DNA of 64,000 nt from Zingiber officinale (taxonomy: Eukaryota > Streptophyta > Magnoliopsida > Zingiberales > Zingiberaceae). The position numbers were made by a program, and so were the translations under genes. How positions within the stretch are numbered: the stretch's first letter is position 1; every line of letters starts with the position of its first letter. The notes beneath the pieces were generated by a model. That model did not search any database and had not been told where the DNA came from. It was given only the letters and a program-made list of their open reading frames with translations. Of the stretch, positions 34,312 through 45,318 are shown piece after piece. The DNA is taken from the NCBI RefSeq assembly GCF_018446385.1, contig NC_055996.1, forward strand, positions 46,670,365 through 46,734,364, given 5' to 3'.

Positions 34312-34403
34312 ACCGTTGGGCAGAAAACGAGCGATGGATGGCTGGGATCGAGCGGTGTTGACGTGGCAATCAATTGGGGATGAATTGGATCGATTAGGAG
34401 CAC

Positions 34404-34412
34404 TGTTTAAAG
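34404..34412 (+). promoter_or_regulatory. TATA-like box of element 2
   Basis: TGTTTAAAG about 90 bp downstream of the palindromes; repeated at 41120-41128 in the 3' LTR. Confidence 0.5.
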
Positions 34413-34883
34413 CCTTGGCGGAGCGTTTTCTCTGCAGAACTTTGCGTTCTTCTTCCTGCGACTTTGGGCGATCTTCAGGAGCTTTCTCCCATCTACTCAC
34501 GCCAGTTCTTGAAGGCACTTAGGGAGTTTCTCCAAGGTTCAAGAGGCGACGATAAGCACAAGTAAGCGAGAAGAAGGGTGTAATACATTGTATTTTTTGT
34601 TTCTTCTTCTTGTGTTGTTGTTTATGTTTGTGTGTGAGTACTGTACGAGGCTTCTCCGCCTCTGGCTGCAACCAAGAAGGAGGTTTTCATTAGTGGAGTG
34701 AGCGTGTCGTGTGGATCCTTGGATTAGTCACATCTTCTTGAGGTGGATACCAAGTAAATCTGTAGTGTTAGCGTTGTGTGTGTCTTGTGTTTATTTCCGC
34801 TGCACATTATCAAGACGAAGCAACCGACGAAGCGATGAAACGCTATTCACCCCCCCTCTAGCGGGCACATCGGCCATAACAAT

Positions 34884-34895
34884 TGGTATCAGAGC
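34884..34895 (+). other. Primer-binding site of element 2
   Basis: Perfect TGGTATCAGAGC two bases after the LTR, complementary to the 3' end of plant initiator tRNA-Met. Confidence 0.9.
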
Positions 34896-34950
34896 GAGAT
34901 CGCTCTTCTACGGACTAACCGCCAAGAGAGCAAGAAGCTAGAGGAAGGAG

Positions 34951-36659
34951 ATGGACTTGGGAGGTCCACTTGGATGGGATATCAAAATCCCACCTCCATA
35001 TGATAAAGAAGACTTCAATTTTTGGAGGACAAGATTGGAGACTTAGTTCCAAATGGAGTGGAACCAATGGGTGGTCTTGGAGGACCCATTTGAAGCTCCA
35101 ACGGATAAGAAGGGTAAACGCCTCAAAGCTCGATATTGGACCGAGGAACAAAAGGAGCTAGAGGAGGCCAATAAGGAGGTAACAAATATATTGTTAAATT
35201 TATTACCTTCTAATGTCATTGTGAGTATAGGTGAATATACAAGTGCATTGATCTTTAGAAAAAGATCATTGCCCATCATGAGAACCCTACACAACTCCAA
35301 GGAGTGGAGGAGCCCAAGGAGAAGGGCTCTTTGGTCCAAGAGGAGAAGGACCAATCCGGTGTTGACACAAGGTCAACATTTGAGGAAAAGGAAGAGGAGG
35401 AAGAAAAGGAAGAGAGGGAAGAGGTGGAAGAGGAGAGATCTTTCACATCCTCAAGAGATGACAAAGTGGAAGAGTCCACATCCTCAAGGGTTGAAGAGGT
35501 GGAAGCACCCACACTCTCAAGAGGAGAAGAAGAAATAGAAGATGATGTCGCCACCACAATTCAAAAGTTACATCAAATGGAGAATCGAGCATCATCCCTA
35601 CATGCAAAGGTATAGAAATTTCAATTATAAATAAATATCATTTGCTTTGAATGTAGGGAGCATGTACACTATAAGAGCAAGTGCCCAAAATTGGCCAAGA
35701 AGAAGGGTCAAGTGGCAACTAAGGCTAAAGAGAAGCCTAAGGTGGTTGGTCCCACTGAATGCAAGAATAAGTAGCACATTGTGTACTTCTCATTCAATCA
35801 AAGAGGACATTACCGAAGTCAATGTCCTAAAGGGAAGAAGCCAACCAAGGTCAAAGGAGGAAGCAAAAATCAAGGGGGAGCTTTGAAAAGCAAACCCAAG
35901 GTAACATTTAATAGTGTAATTCCTCCTAGTCATGATAAAATGCATGTTAGAAATAACTTTCATCTTTTTAATACAAATTATCATGAAAATAGAAAGCGTG
36001 ATGGTGTTAAGGAAAAATACATTCCTCTTCATACTAGAACTACCACAACTAAGTTTAGGAAAGTAGACAGTAACAATTTAGGAAATAACTCTAAGGATGT
36101 TAGATACATGCCTAAAATTAGCAACACTCATAAGAATAAACAAAAATCCAAATCTATGAACTTAGTAAGGGAAAACCAAGTCTTAAGGTCAAGACTTGAT
36201 AACTTAGAGAGAACCTTAGCAAGAATGGAAAACTTGCTTAAGGGGCAAAGTGAGCATCACCTAGGGAGAGCCAGACAAGAGTCATCCAATGACTATAGAG
36301 GTTTGGGATACAAACCTAAAGCCAAGAAGGATGTGACTTCCTATCTTAGGGTTTCATATAGCTATGAAACCAAACCTAGGTCTAGTGGTCAAGCCAAAAA
36401 TACTAGGGAAGTCATCCCTAAGAGTACATTTGTCAAGAACAAAGTGACTAAGGCTCCAAAAAGGCCTAATAAAGTCATAAAGAATGTTACAAGGGAAGTT
36501 ATCCCTAGGAGTGACCTAGTAGAAGTGACCAAGGCTTCTAAGAAGCCTAGAAAAATCCTTAGGAAGGTGACTAGGGAAGTCATCCCTAGTAAGTACCTAG
36601 AGCATCCAAGGATCACCAATAGGTTTTGGGTTCCTAGGAGCATATTCTCTACACCCTAG
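34951..36659 (+). pseudogene. Gag of element 2, broken
   Basis: Starts MDLGGPLGWDIKIPPPYDKE. TAG replaces the Trp codon 32 (35044-35046) that element 3 keeps, a frameshift occurs near 35240-35260, and another stop lies at 35616. Domains otherwise follow element 3: Gag N domain, acidic Glu/Ser region (35390-35560), knuckle 1 CFECREHVHYKSKC with its Gly changed to Val, knuckle 2 with both first cysteines lost (YFSFNQRGHYRSQC), coiled coil ENQVLRSRLDNLERTL and end FWVPRSIFSTP. It cannot make a working Gag. Confidence 0.88.
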
Positions 36660-39600
36660 ATGAGTTTAGAGAGTGTCAACTCCAATTGGAAGGGTAGTTA
36701 ACCCAACCTTGTTAAAGTTGACACTTAAGAGCATTTTCAAGGTTATTGTTAACCTTTGAAAATGAAAAGGATTATAGGGTTACTCTTGGAAAGAGTAGTA
36801 TATGTGCCAAAACTTGAAAAGATGAACTTAATCTAAATTGACACACTTAAGAAAGACATAAGAAAAATCAAGTTAGAATTTTGATACTTTCTTAAGAAAT
36901 GAGGAGAAGACCCAAGCCTTAATCAAGTGCAATTAAGCCTTAAAGAGCAAAAAGGTGCCAAGTATTGAGAATTGAAATTAGAAATTAATTGCCACACTTA
37001 GAGAAGCAAAAGAAAGGTCAAATTGGGAATCTGACATTTTCTCATGGAATTAAGGGAAATTTAAGCCTTAATCCAAAATTGTCACTCTTAGAAAGAGTAA
37101 AATGTGCCAAAATTTGAGGTGTTGATGTTAGTCTAAATTGGCACATATGGAAAAAGGAGAAGGAATACCAAGTTAGGATTTTGGTATCTTCTTAAGGGAA
37201 TTAAGGTATGTTTAAGCCTTAATTCTAAATAATTACTCCTTGGAAGAGTTGGTTGTGCCAAACTTTGAGGAATCACATTTAATGTAAGTTGGCACACTTG
37301 GAAGAAGGATAAGGAATGACTAGTTGAGATCTCAGTATGTTCTTAAGGACGCAAGAGCAAAATTGAGTCTCAAAGATTAATCCTTAAAAGGAGTAAAATG
37401 TGCCAAGTAAAATTCGAGGATTCAATTTTAATTTTAAAATTGGCACAAATGGAGAAAGGAAAGAAATGTCAAGTTGGGTTTTGGCATTCTCTTAAGGGAG
37501 GCATTGGGCAATCAAGGATTTAACTTTAAGGCTTAGCTAAGGATTAAGGATACTTAGTTAGATTATCTAGGTATATTTTGTTTATGCTAAAATGCCATGA
37601 TTGATTATCTATCATATGTCATGACATCATGTGTTGCATTCATTTTTATTATGAAAAATACAAAAATACCATGTCATGTCATACATACATCATGTAGCTA
37701 TAGCATGCTTTTCTTTTGAAAATTACTTATTTTGATGTATGTCATGTAGCATCATGCATAATGTTAACTTCCTTATCATTAAGAACAAAAGGCATTTAAT
37801 ATGAATGGTAAATATCTCTACAAGTGGGATTATACAAAATGACATCCTAGGTGGATGATAATAAGGTTTATAATACCTAGATAGATATGTATGATCCCTT
37901 AGTTTAGGGCAAAACCAAAATTTACATCTCACAAAGAACTATAAGGTGACTTGTATGTGTTTTAGTACATATTAGATATAAGTGAGATGTTAGGATGGTG
38001 AACAAAACTCAAGATGTTGATTCAGTGCATCTTATTGAGTTTTAGGTTCATCAAAACCCATAGTTATGTGTTTTCCAATCATTGGGAAAGCTAATGTACA
38101 AGTCATGTACATTGAGCCCAAAGAACATGGTTAGATATTAGTTTTGAAAATGATTTTAAATGTACTTTGGAAACATTGGTGAAGACTATCTTTTGATAGT
38201 AATCATCATTGAATAATTAGATACAAACTTGAAGAAAATACTAAAGTTTTTGTAAGTTTTCAAATTTGTGTCAATCTTTGAAAATAGAAAGTATTTTCAT
38301 AGAAAACTATTTTTTCTTGATAGTATATATCCTAAGTAGTGTCTACATGAATTTTCATGATTTTTAGATTTTTGTAGAATTTTTGGGGAGTTTCTGAAGT
38401 TCGTTGAAATTGAATTTCAGGAAATCAGAAACTCAATCGATCAGACGATCGATTGGGAAGCCAATTCCTGCGAACAGAAGGGTGTTGAATCGATTGACCC
38501 GTGATTGGATCGATTAGTTGATCGATTCAAAGGGAATTTCTGCGCACAGAAGTGCGTAGAATCGATCAATGGATCTATTGGAGTGAGTTCAATCGATTGA
38601 GTCCCAACTTCAATTGATTGGGGAGTCTAATTTTGGCCTGAAAAGCCTGATTTCAGCACTTCAAGTCACTTCGAGTCTCAATAACCATTCCAAACCCCTT
38701 GGAATACATTTGTATACATTTAGGGGGAGTTTTCATGTGAAAACAAGTATGGATTGGTTAAGAAATACCAAAGTGAAGTTTAGGATAAGGTTTAGTTTCA
38801 ATTCTGAATTTTGGAACCTTAAAACTTTAAGTTTTGGTTTTCAAGGATCATTAACCATTCCTAACTTTTTGAAATACATTTGTATACACTTAGGGGAAGT
38901 TTTCATGATGAAAACAAGCATGGTTTGGTTAATGTCGGCTTAGGTGAAGTTTAGGTTGAGGTTAGTTTCATTATTGAATTTTAAACTTCAAATCTTCGAG
39001 TTTTGGTTTTCCTAATTATTTAGGAACCCCAAGTCATTGTTGGTGCAATGATAGAAGTTTGACCATGTTTTTAGGGGGAGTTACTCTTTGAAAACATAAA
39101 AAATCTTTTCAAAGACCTTGGAAGGTGGGTTAAACCTTCGTGATGAATTAATACTCAGGGTCGAGTATTGGAGAGCAATGGAAGGTTGGCTATCTTCATT
39201 GCTAGGATGTTAAATGCTCTTGGATGAGCATTTTATAGTAGATGTTTGCTCAAGGGGGAGCATTGAGTTTAATGAAGGGGATCAGACCTTCATTGGTAAA
39301 GTGGAAAATGCTCTCGGATGAGCATTGTGAAGACGATTACTGCTCAAGGGGGAGCATTGGATACAATGAATGAGATTTTCATTGGTCAAATGGTGAATGC
39401 TTTAGGTTGAGTATTGTGGAGTCAAGTAGAGCTCAAGGAGGAGCTTCAATGAAGGGTATGTGATCTTCATTGTGAGGTTAACTCTTATGGGGAAGAGTTG
39501 TTGTCTATTTTTGATGTGTGACAAAGGGAGAGAATTGAAGGTTAAGTTAAGCCTTCATTCATACTGTGTCATGGAAAGGTTAAGGCTATGAGATTTAGCC

Positions 39601-39739
39601 TTGTGATAAAGAAGAGGTTAAGGCTATGAGATTTAACCTTGTGATAAAGAAGAGGTTAAGACTATGAGACTTAACCTTGGTATAAGGAAAATGTTAAGGC
39701 TATGGGATTTAGCCTAACTTAGAGGAATTGTCAAATATC
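36660..39739 (+). other. Non-coding interior of element 2
   Basis: No pol motifs. From 36790 to 37500 a diverged repeat of about 100-200 bp recurs, built on GTGCCAAA, TAAATTGGCACA and CTTAAGGGAATTAAG. Blocks near 38700, 38890 and 39060 repeat TAGGGGGAGTTTTCATG-type phrases, and 39230-39450 repeats CTCAAGGGGGAGCATTG. The empty equivalent of the solo LTR in element 3 is at 37988-37995. Confidence 0.75.
38427..38625 (+). repeat. Internal palindrome cluster of element 2
   Basis: CAATCGATCAGACGATCGATTG, in shorter form AATCGATC..GATCGATT, recurs five or six times with decay. Same word as this element's LTR array, placed between gag and PPT. Confidence 0.78.
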
Positions 39740-39752
39740 AAAAAGGGGGAGA
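39740..39752 (+). other. Polypurine tract of element 2
   Basis: AAAAAGGGGGAGA immediately before TTGTTGGGG of the 3' LTR. Confidence 0.85.
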
Positions 39753-39753
39753 T

Positions 39754-41586
39754 TGTTGGGGTAATTTTCCTAGGTTAAGTTTGACCAGTTTGACTAAGCT
39801 TGAGTTGAGTCAAGCTTGAGTCAGGATTTGAGTTTTGATGTTTGACAATATATGGAGATTGCTAGGGCAATCGTCCGGTTGACAATATATGGAGATTGCT
39901 GGAGCAATTGTCCGATTGTGGTGGTCAAGGGATTGACCAGGTTGATGAGAAGACAAGTCAAGTAGGTCAGTGTTGACCGGAGACTTGATCGGGTAAGTCC
40001 TAACTGGAGTTTAGGCAATGGGAAAGTCCTAACTGGAGGTTAGGCAAGAGAGAAGTCAAGTAGGTCAAGGTTGACAGAAGACTTGACTGGGAAAGTCCTA
40101 ATTGGAGATTAGGCAAAGGTAAGTCCAACAGGAAGGTTAACAAGAGTGAAAATCCAAGTAGGTCAGTGTTGACCAGACTTGGTGGTGAAAGTCCTGATAA
40201 GTGAGATCAGACAATTGAAAAGTCCTAATATGACTAGGCAAAGGGAAAGTCCTGGTGAGGAGCCAGGCAACTGGAAAGCCCAAGTGTGATCTTGGCAAAA
40301 GGAAAGTCCTGGTGAGGAGCCAGGCATTTGGAAAGTCCAAGTGTGATCTTGACAAAGGTTGTAAGTCCAAGCATGTGATCTTGGCAAGGTAAGTCCTAGT
40401 GTGATTTGACAAGGAAAACTCGATAACTAGGATGAGGCTGAAGGAAGCTTCTGAAGGTAAGGTGTGAAGGATGGGTAGATATCCGAGAGACGCAAGGCTG
40501 ATAGAGGAGGCTAGAAGGCTAGTTCGAGGTTGATCGAGTGTGGCGTATAATTCGACAACTAGGATAAGGCCGAAGGAAGCTCCTGAAGGCAAGGCGTGAA
40601 GGATGGGAGATATCCGAGGGATGCAAGGCTGATGGAGGAGGCTAGAAGGCTAGTTCGAGGTTGGTCGGATGTGGCCAAATGCTAGGCATGGAAACCCAAC
40701 AGGTCACGGTTGACCGGAAGTTGGGTTGGAGACTTTGGACTTGAGTTTGAGTCAAGTCCAGGCTGTTCAATCGATCGAGCTATCGATTGAACTAGGCTCC
40801 AATCGATCAGTCGATCGATTGGAGTGTTCTCGAGTGTGGGATGGCTCCAATCGATCGGTCGATCTATTGGGAGCATTACTCACGAGCATAGAAGCCATCC
40901 CAATCGATCGCTCGATCGATTGGGGAGGAAAAGCTCTCACGCGAACGCGAGAGCACAGAATGGTTCTGAATCGATCGACCGATCGATTCAGATGATCCCA
41001 ATCGATCGGTCGATCGATTGGGAAGTGACCGTTGGGCAGGAAACGAGCGATAGACGGCTGGGATCGAGCGGTGCTGACGTGGCAATCGATTGGGGATGGA
41101 TTGGATCGATTGGGAGCACTGTTTAAAGCCTTGGCGGAGCGTTTTCTCTGCAGAACTTTGCGTTCTTCTTCCTGCAACTTTGGACGATCTTCACAAGCTT
41201 TCTCTGATCTACTCACACCAGTTCTTGAAGGCACTTAGGGAGTTTCTCCAAGGTTCAAGAGGTGACGACAAGCACAACTAAGCGAGAAGAAGGGTGTGTA
41301 TTACATTGTATTTTTGTTTCTTCTTCTTGTGTTGTTGTTTGTGTTTGTGTGTTAGTACTGTACGAGGCTTCTCCGCCTCCGGCTGCGACTGAGAAGGAGG
41401 TTTTCATTAGTGGAGTGAGCGTGTCGTGTGGATCCTTGGATTAGTCACCTCTTCTTGAGGTGGATACCAAGGAAATCCGTAGTGTTAGCGTTGTGTGTGT
41501 CTTGTGTTTATTTCCGCTGCACATTATCAAGACGAAGTGACGAAATACTATTCACCCCCCCTCTAGCGGGCACATCGTTCCTAACA
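39754..41586 (+). repeat. Element 2, 3' LTR
   Basis: TGTTGGGGTAATTTTCC to CGTTCCTAACA. Same order as the 5' LTR, with hairpin units at 39985-40420 and palindromes at 40767-41020. Confidence 0.92.
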
Positions 41587-41591
41587 ATTTG

Positions 41592-41897
41592 TTCTCCAAA
41601 TTTATGACTTTATATCATGGTAATCAAATCTAGGTCAATTTGAAAGTTGTTAGCTTCTATATGAGGTTCCATAATAAGAGATATGAATCTTGCAGCAATA
41701 GGTGTGAAAATATTATTGAAAGCCTCTCTCTCATGTCAAAGCTCATTGGATCTTGTCAAAATAGAATTATTAGAAAAATAAAATTACAGAATTAAAATAG
41801 TAAGAAAAAAATGTAGCATTAAAAATAAAAAAAAAAGTCTCTAGAGTAACTAAATTCCTAATCAACTAATGTTATTCTAAAACAGTCCCCGGTAATG
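41592..41897 (-). pseudogene. Athila-type element, leader/gag-region fragment
   Basis: Continues 33004 across element 2. No open frame; ends at the tRNA-Asp primer site. Confidence 0.5.
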
Positions 41898-41902
41898 GTG
41901 CT
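41885..41902 (-). other. tRNA-Asp primer-binding site, split by a solo LTR
   Basis: Plus strand CCCCGGTAATGGTGC, continued by C after the insertion, matches the tRNA-Asp 3' end CCCCGGCAACGGCGCC except for three C-to-T changes. tRNA-Asp priming is typical of Athila-type Ty3 elements. Confidence 0.75.
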
Positions 41903-42707
41903 TGATCCGGTGATAAGGACAGGGGATCCTCGTCAGCAAAGGGTTAACGGCACGAGGAGGTCCAAGGTCAAGATAGTCGACCCGAAGACTGGCTGATCGG
42001 TCGAAGCGACCCGAAGACTGGCCGACCGGCCAGGAGTTCTCCGAATTGAATGGAGTACAACCTGACTAGGGGTCGGGTTTCCGATGATCACGATAAAAAG
42101 ATTCAATGGTCGAGCAGGGTCACCGTTCGGCCGGTGCACAAGGCAACACAAGCAGAAGCAGGCTTAACCGAGCATATGACCGTTGCAGGAGTGAGATGCG
42201 TGCCGAGTGGCCTATCAGCTCGGCCCTGAAACAGACAAGGAGCGCAAGAGGACAAAAGAGACAAGGTAATATCATCCTCGAGACGCCTGCCGCCGACAAA
42301 CAGCAGAGTTAGCGGCCGAGCCGTACACAGAATCGTACGGTGGAAGCTTCCACCGTCGCATCCGGGATATGCTCGGACGATTGCAGAATGGCGCCAGAAG
42401 CACTTTTATGACACAGGCTTGTTAAGGTATGTTTGGGGAAGCGTGCACGTGAAGGGAAACGTGCCCGCGCTTTTCCGGAGTCCTATATAAAGACCTCAGA
42501 CGTCAACAAAGGTATGCGCAACTATTTATTGTAGCCACGTTACTCTGCCTCGTTCGTTGCCTGACTTGAGCGTCGGAGGGCCGTCGCCGGGGAACCTCTC
42601 CCGGCTCGGTTTCTTTGCAGGATCGTCGGAGAGCCACACCATCAGTCGAAGATAGCGGAGCGTGCCACGCCCCCAGCGTCCGTCGACTCAGCGCTCGGAC
42701 AGGATCA
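41903..42707 (+). mobile_element. Solo LTR, 805 bp, Ty3 Tat-like
   Basis: Ends TGATCC..GGATCA with near-duplicated GTGCT (41898-41902) and GTGCC (42708-42712). TATA box CTATATAAAG at 42483-42492 and the phrase TTGAGCGTCGGAGGGCC near 42567, which recalls Tat-lineage LTRs. GC-rich compared with its surroundings. Confidence 0.78.
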
Positions 42708-43916
42708 GTGCCAAAAACTTATTTGTCAATCTGCAAGTGCATCGAATAGTTGTCAAGTAATAAAAATATCGATCCACATAAATTGTTGATTAAGCACTAG
42801 AGATTTCGTAAATTAAATTATCTAGACAATCGAATGTGTTGATTTGTCACGAATGCTTGAGTAAAAGAGAGAGAGAGGGGGAGAGAGAGAGAGAGTTGGA
42901 AGAGAAAGAGAGAATAAGTGTAAGTGTGAGCAACGGAGAAGGAGAAGTTGGATTTAGGAGAGATTCTAAAATTTCGATTTCACTATGATGTTAGTTAATG
43001 TCTCTATGAATTGTTTATCTCTTGAAATCCTTGCTTACACTCTTATAGGGATTCTAACAAAAATCTGGCACAACCCTGCTAAGATTGTACTAGAGAGTTT
43101 ACACCAATTTCCAACGTCATTAAGTAAAAAAATAACTCTAGAAAATTTGGCTAAAGGGATACCCTATGACCCTCTGGTCATACATTCGGTAGAGTTATCT
43201 CATTTACTTTCTAATGTTAGATTAATACTATTAAGTAAAGAAGTAAATGAGAAAGTCTGGTTAAAGGGATACCCTCTATAATAAAGCCCCTGGTAATACA
43301 ATCTCTAGATTACACAAGTCACTTTCTAACAATAAGTTGGGAAAAATCCATCATACTATAATTAACTTCCCTTGTAGAGAATTGACCTCTATTTCAAGGC
43401 AATATTCTAGGAAGTCCGGTTAAAAGGATACCTTCTCTAACAATGCCTCTCGATCATACAATACAGAGTACCTCCTCTACACGATGACCGATCCTCTACA
43501 TCTAAGTGTATTGGCCTCACACATATTTTGTCAATATATACAAGGCACAATACAATAGAACAAGTCATAAACATATCATTGAACAAGGAAATGAGCAATT
43601 ACATAGTTCATACATCAATATCACATCATAATTACTCCCTATATCCAAAATTATGAGAATCTACTCCATAGAAAAGAGAGACACAATCAATACACAAAGA
43701 AATATCATTCTACAACTCAATACATAAAATAAAGAGAAGAGAAATGTTTATCCATGAATTCTAAAGTTGTTGGAGGTGTTTCCTTGCTCCGGAGGAGGAC
43801 GGATCATTGATGGTGGCTCTTGGAAGAGGTTCTAAGATTTCTCCAAATGGAAGAACTTTTCCCCAAGGAAATAGGAAGAACCCTAAACCCAAGATAGGTC
43901 AAAAGGGGAGAAAATC

Positions 43917-43929
43917 CCCTTTTATAGGA
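43917..43929 (-). promoter_or_regulatory. TATA box of the Athila-type LTR
   Basis: Minus strand CCTATAAAAGGGG, directly downstream of the array at 43940-44330. Confidence 0.6.
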
Positions 43930-43939
43930 GGGGTACACG

Positions 43940-44330
43940 ACCCCCTCGTTTTCTCCGCCACATGACCATGCCTCAAGGCAAGGCTGTGGAGTGTGTGCCA
44001 CGACCAAAGGTAGGCATGACCGTGCATAAGGGCATGACCAGCTCATGGGTATCCTTGGAAAATAGAGGCACAACCATGCCTCAGGGCACGACCAGATCGT
44101 AGGATTTTCTAGGAATAAAGGCACGACGGTGCCTTTGGGCACGACACAACTGTGTGTTTTTGCCTGGAGACCAGATATGATTGTGCCTCAGGGCATGACC
44201 TGGCTGTGTGTAGCACCGAGGAGCGAAACACGGTTGTGTCATGGGGCACGGTATGCTCATGTGAAAATTTGAGTATGGCTCTTGTGGAGACATGGTCGTG
44301 TCATGGGACACAACCATGTTTGTTGATTTT
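43940..44330 (-). repeat. Array of GGCACGACC / GGTCGTGCC-type motifs
   Basis: About a dozen decayed inverted pairs such as CATGCCTCAGGGCACGACC, upstream of the TATA box. The related LTR at 63122 has a sharper array in the same place. Confidence 0.65.
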
Positions 44331-44548
44331 CCTTCAAGGCTGCATCAAAATTAGTTTTCACTTCATTTTTACTCTAAATCATGTCCTGTCAATCGAAATA
44401 AACAAAAAGTAAACTTTCAAATAAAAAAAAGATGAAAATATGATATAATAATAAAATAAGATGTAATAGACATAAATTATATTAATAAAATGTAAATAGA
44501 TATGTATCAAATAATAAAAAAAACATATATAATATATGCACATTAATT

Positions 44549-45318
44549 ATTACTACTAGAGCTTCCACAATAATGTCTCTAAGTTTACAATTTTGTACTT
44601 ACGAAATTGAGATATTGGGAGGAATTAAATTTACCAAAGGAAATCAATATTTAAGGTAATTTTATGTTTTTTTGTAAATTTTTTAAAAAATATTTCTTTG
44701 AAAACTATTGACTTGAAATAATCTATTTTTGCTACTTCAAAAAATAGAATTGCATTTATTAATTTCTTTTAAAAAAATAAACTCCATGGCCATCGGTCTC
44801 TCCATCCTCCGGCTTCTCCTCTTGTTCTTTCAATTCCCCTCCCACCATTTGACTATCGTTTTTTTTCCTCCCATTTTTTTTTCAAGAATATTTTTTTTCA
44901 CGTTCAATTTTGTCGCCTCCCTCCTCTTCTCCTTTTCCTTCCTCCTCTTGGCCAGCGTGTAACCATTTTTTTCTCTCCTTCTCTTTTCAAGGATTAATTT
45001 CCCACCCTCTCTCTCCTTCTCTCCTTTTGTTCCTCTTATCACCACGTTATTTTTACCCTTTTTCTTTTCAAGAATCAGTTTTCTTCTAGCTACCAATGCA
45101 TCCTTCAACTCCGTCCTTCTCTCTAGCATGAGATGGCTTCCTAATTACTCCTCCAAAAATGATGGATGGATATTGAGTCGGTTGAGGTCCCTCCAGTTCC
45201 AAGGGTGAGCCGATTATGAAGTTATTCCCTCATCGATTTCGATCACTAGAAGTCGAAGAGGGGGAGTGCGTATAGCTTTTGTTTCCTGGCATTCCATTGG
45301 AGATTGAGCTTGGGAAAA
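44549..45318. other. Upstream region of the receptor-like gene
   Basis: AT-rich, then strongly pyrimidine-rich at 44850-45120 (CCTCCTCTTCTCC and similar). No gene supported. Probably holds the promoter and leader of the gene starting at 45319. Confidence 0.5.

Larger units (their letters stand above)
33005..34881 (+). repeat. Element 2, 5' LTR
   Basis: TGTTGGGGCAATTTCC to CGGCCATAACA. Order: hairpin units (33240-33680), a longer repeat block (GGATGGGTAGATATCCGAG, 33720-33870), palindrome array (34021-34311), TATA-like TGTTTAAAG (34404-34412), U5 tail CACCCCCCCTCTAGCGG. Confidence 0.92.
33005..41586 (+). mobile_element. Element 2: gag-only LTR retrotransposon
   Basis: 8582 bp flanked by ATTTG at 33000-33004 and 41587-41591. 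LTRs 33005-34881 and 39754-41586, PBS 34884-34895, broken gag 34951-36659, 3 kb of non-coding interior, PPT 39740-39752. No pol. It shares its Gag, interior and LTR plan with element 3 and, more distantly, element 1. The 3' LTR is 44 bp shorter, mainly through loss of one palindrome unit. Confidence 0.93.
42714..44548 (-). repeat. Athila-type 5' LTR, minus orientation
   Basis: Inner end AAGTTTT abuts the tRNA-Asp site. The outer end near 44548 reads TTAATGTGCATATATTATA on the minus strand, similar to TGATGTGCGTGGATTATA of the LTR at 63122. It contains GA microsatellite (42868-42895), TATA box (43917-43929) and a motif array (43940-44330). Confidence 0.65.

Noticed and set aside
35276-35557. 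Minus-strand Ser-rich frames in the gag regions (also 55702-55905)
   Set aside because: They are the reverse of the Glu/Ser-rich stretch of Gag on the plus strand.
44830-45129. 99-codon Lys/Glu-rich minus-strand frame
   Set aside because: It is the reverse of a pyrimidine-rich upstream region of the receptor-like gene and has low-complexity composition only.
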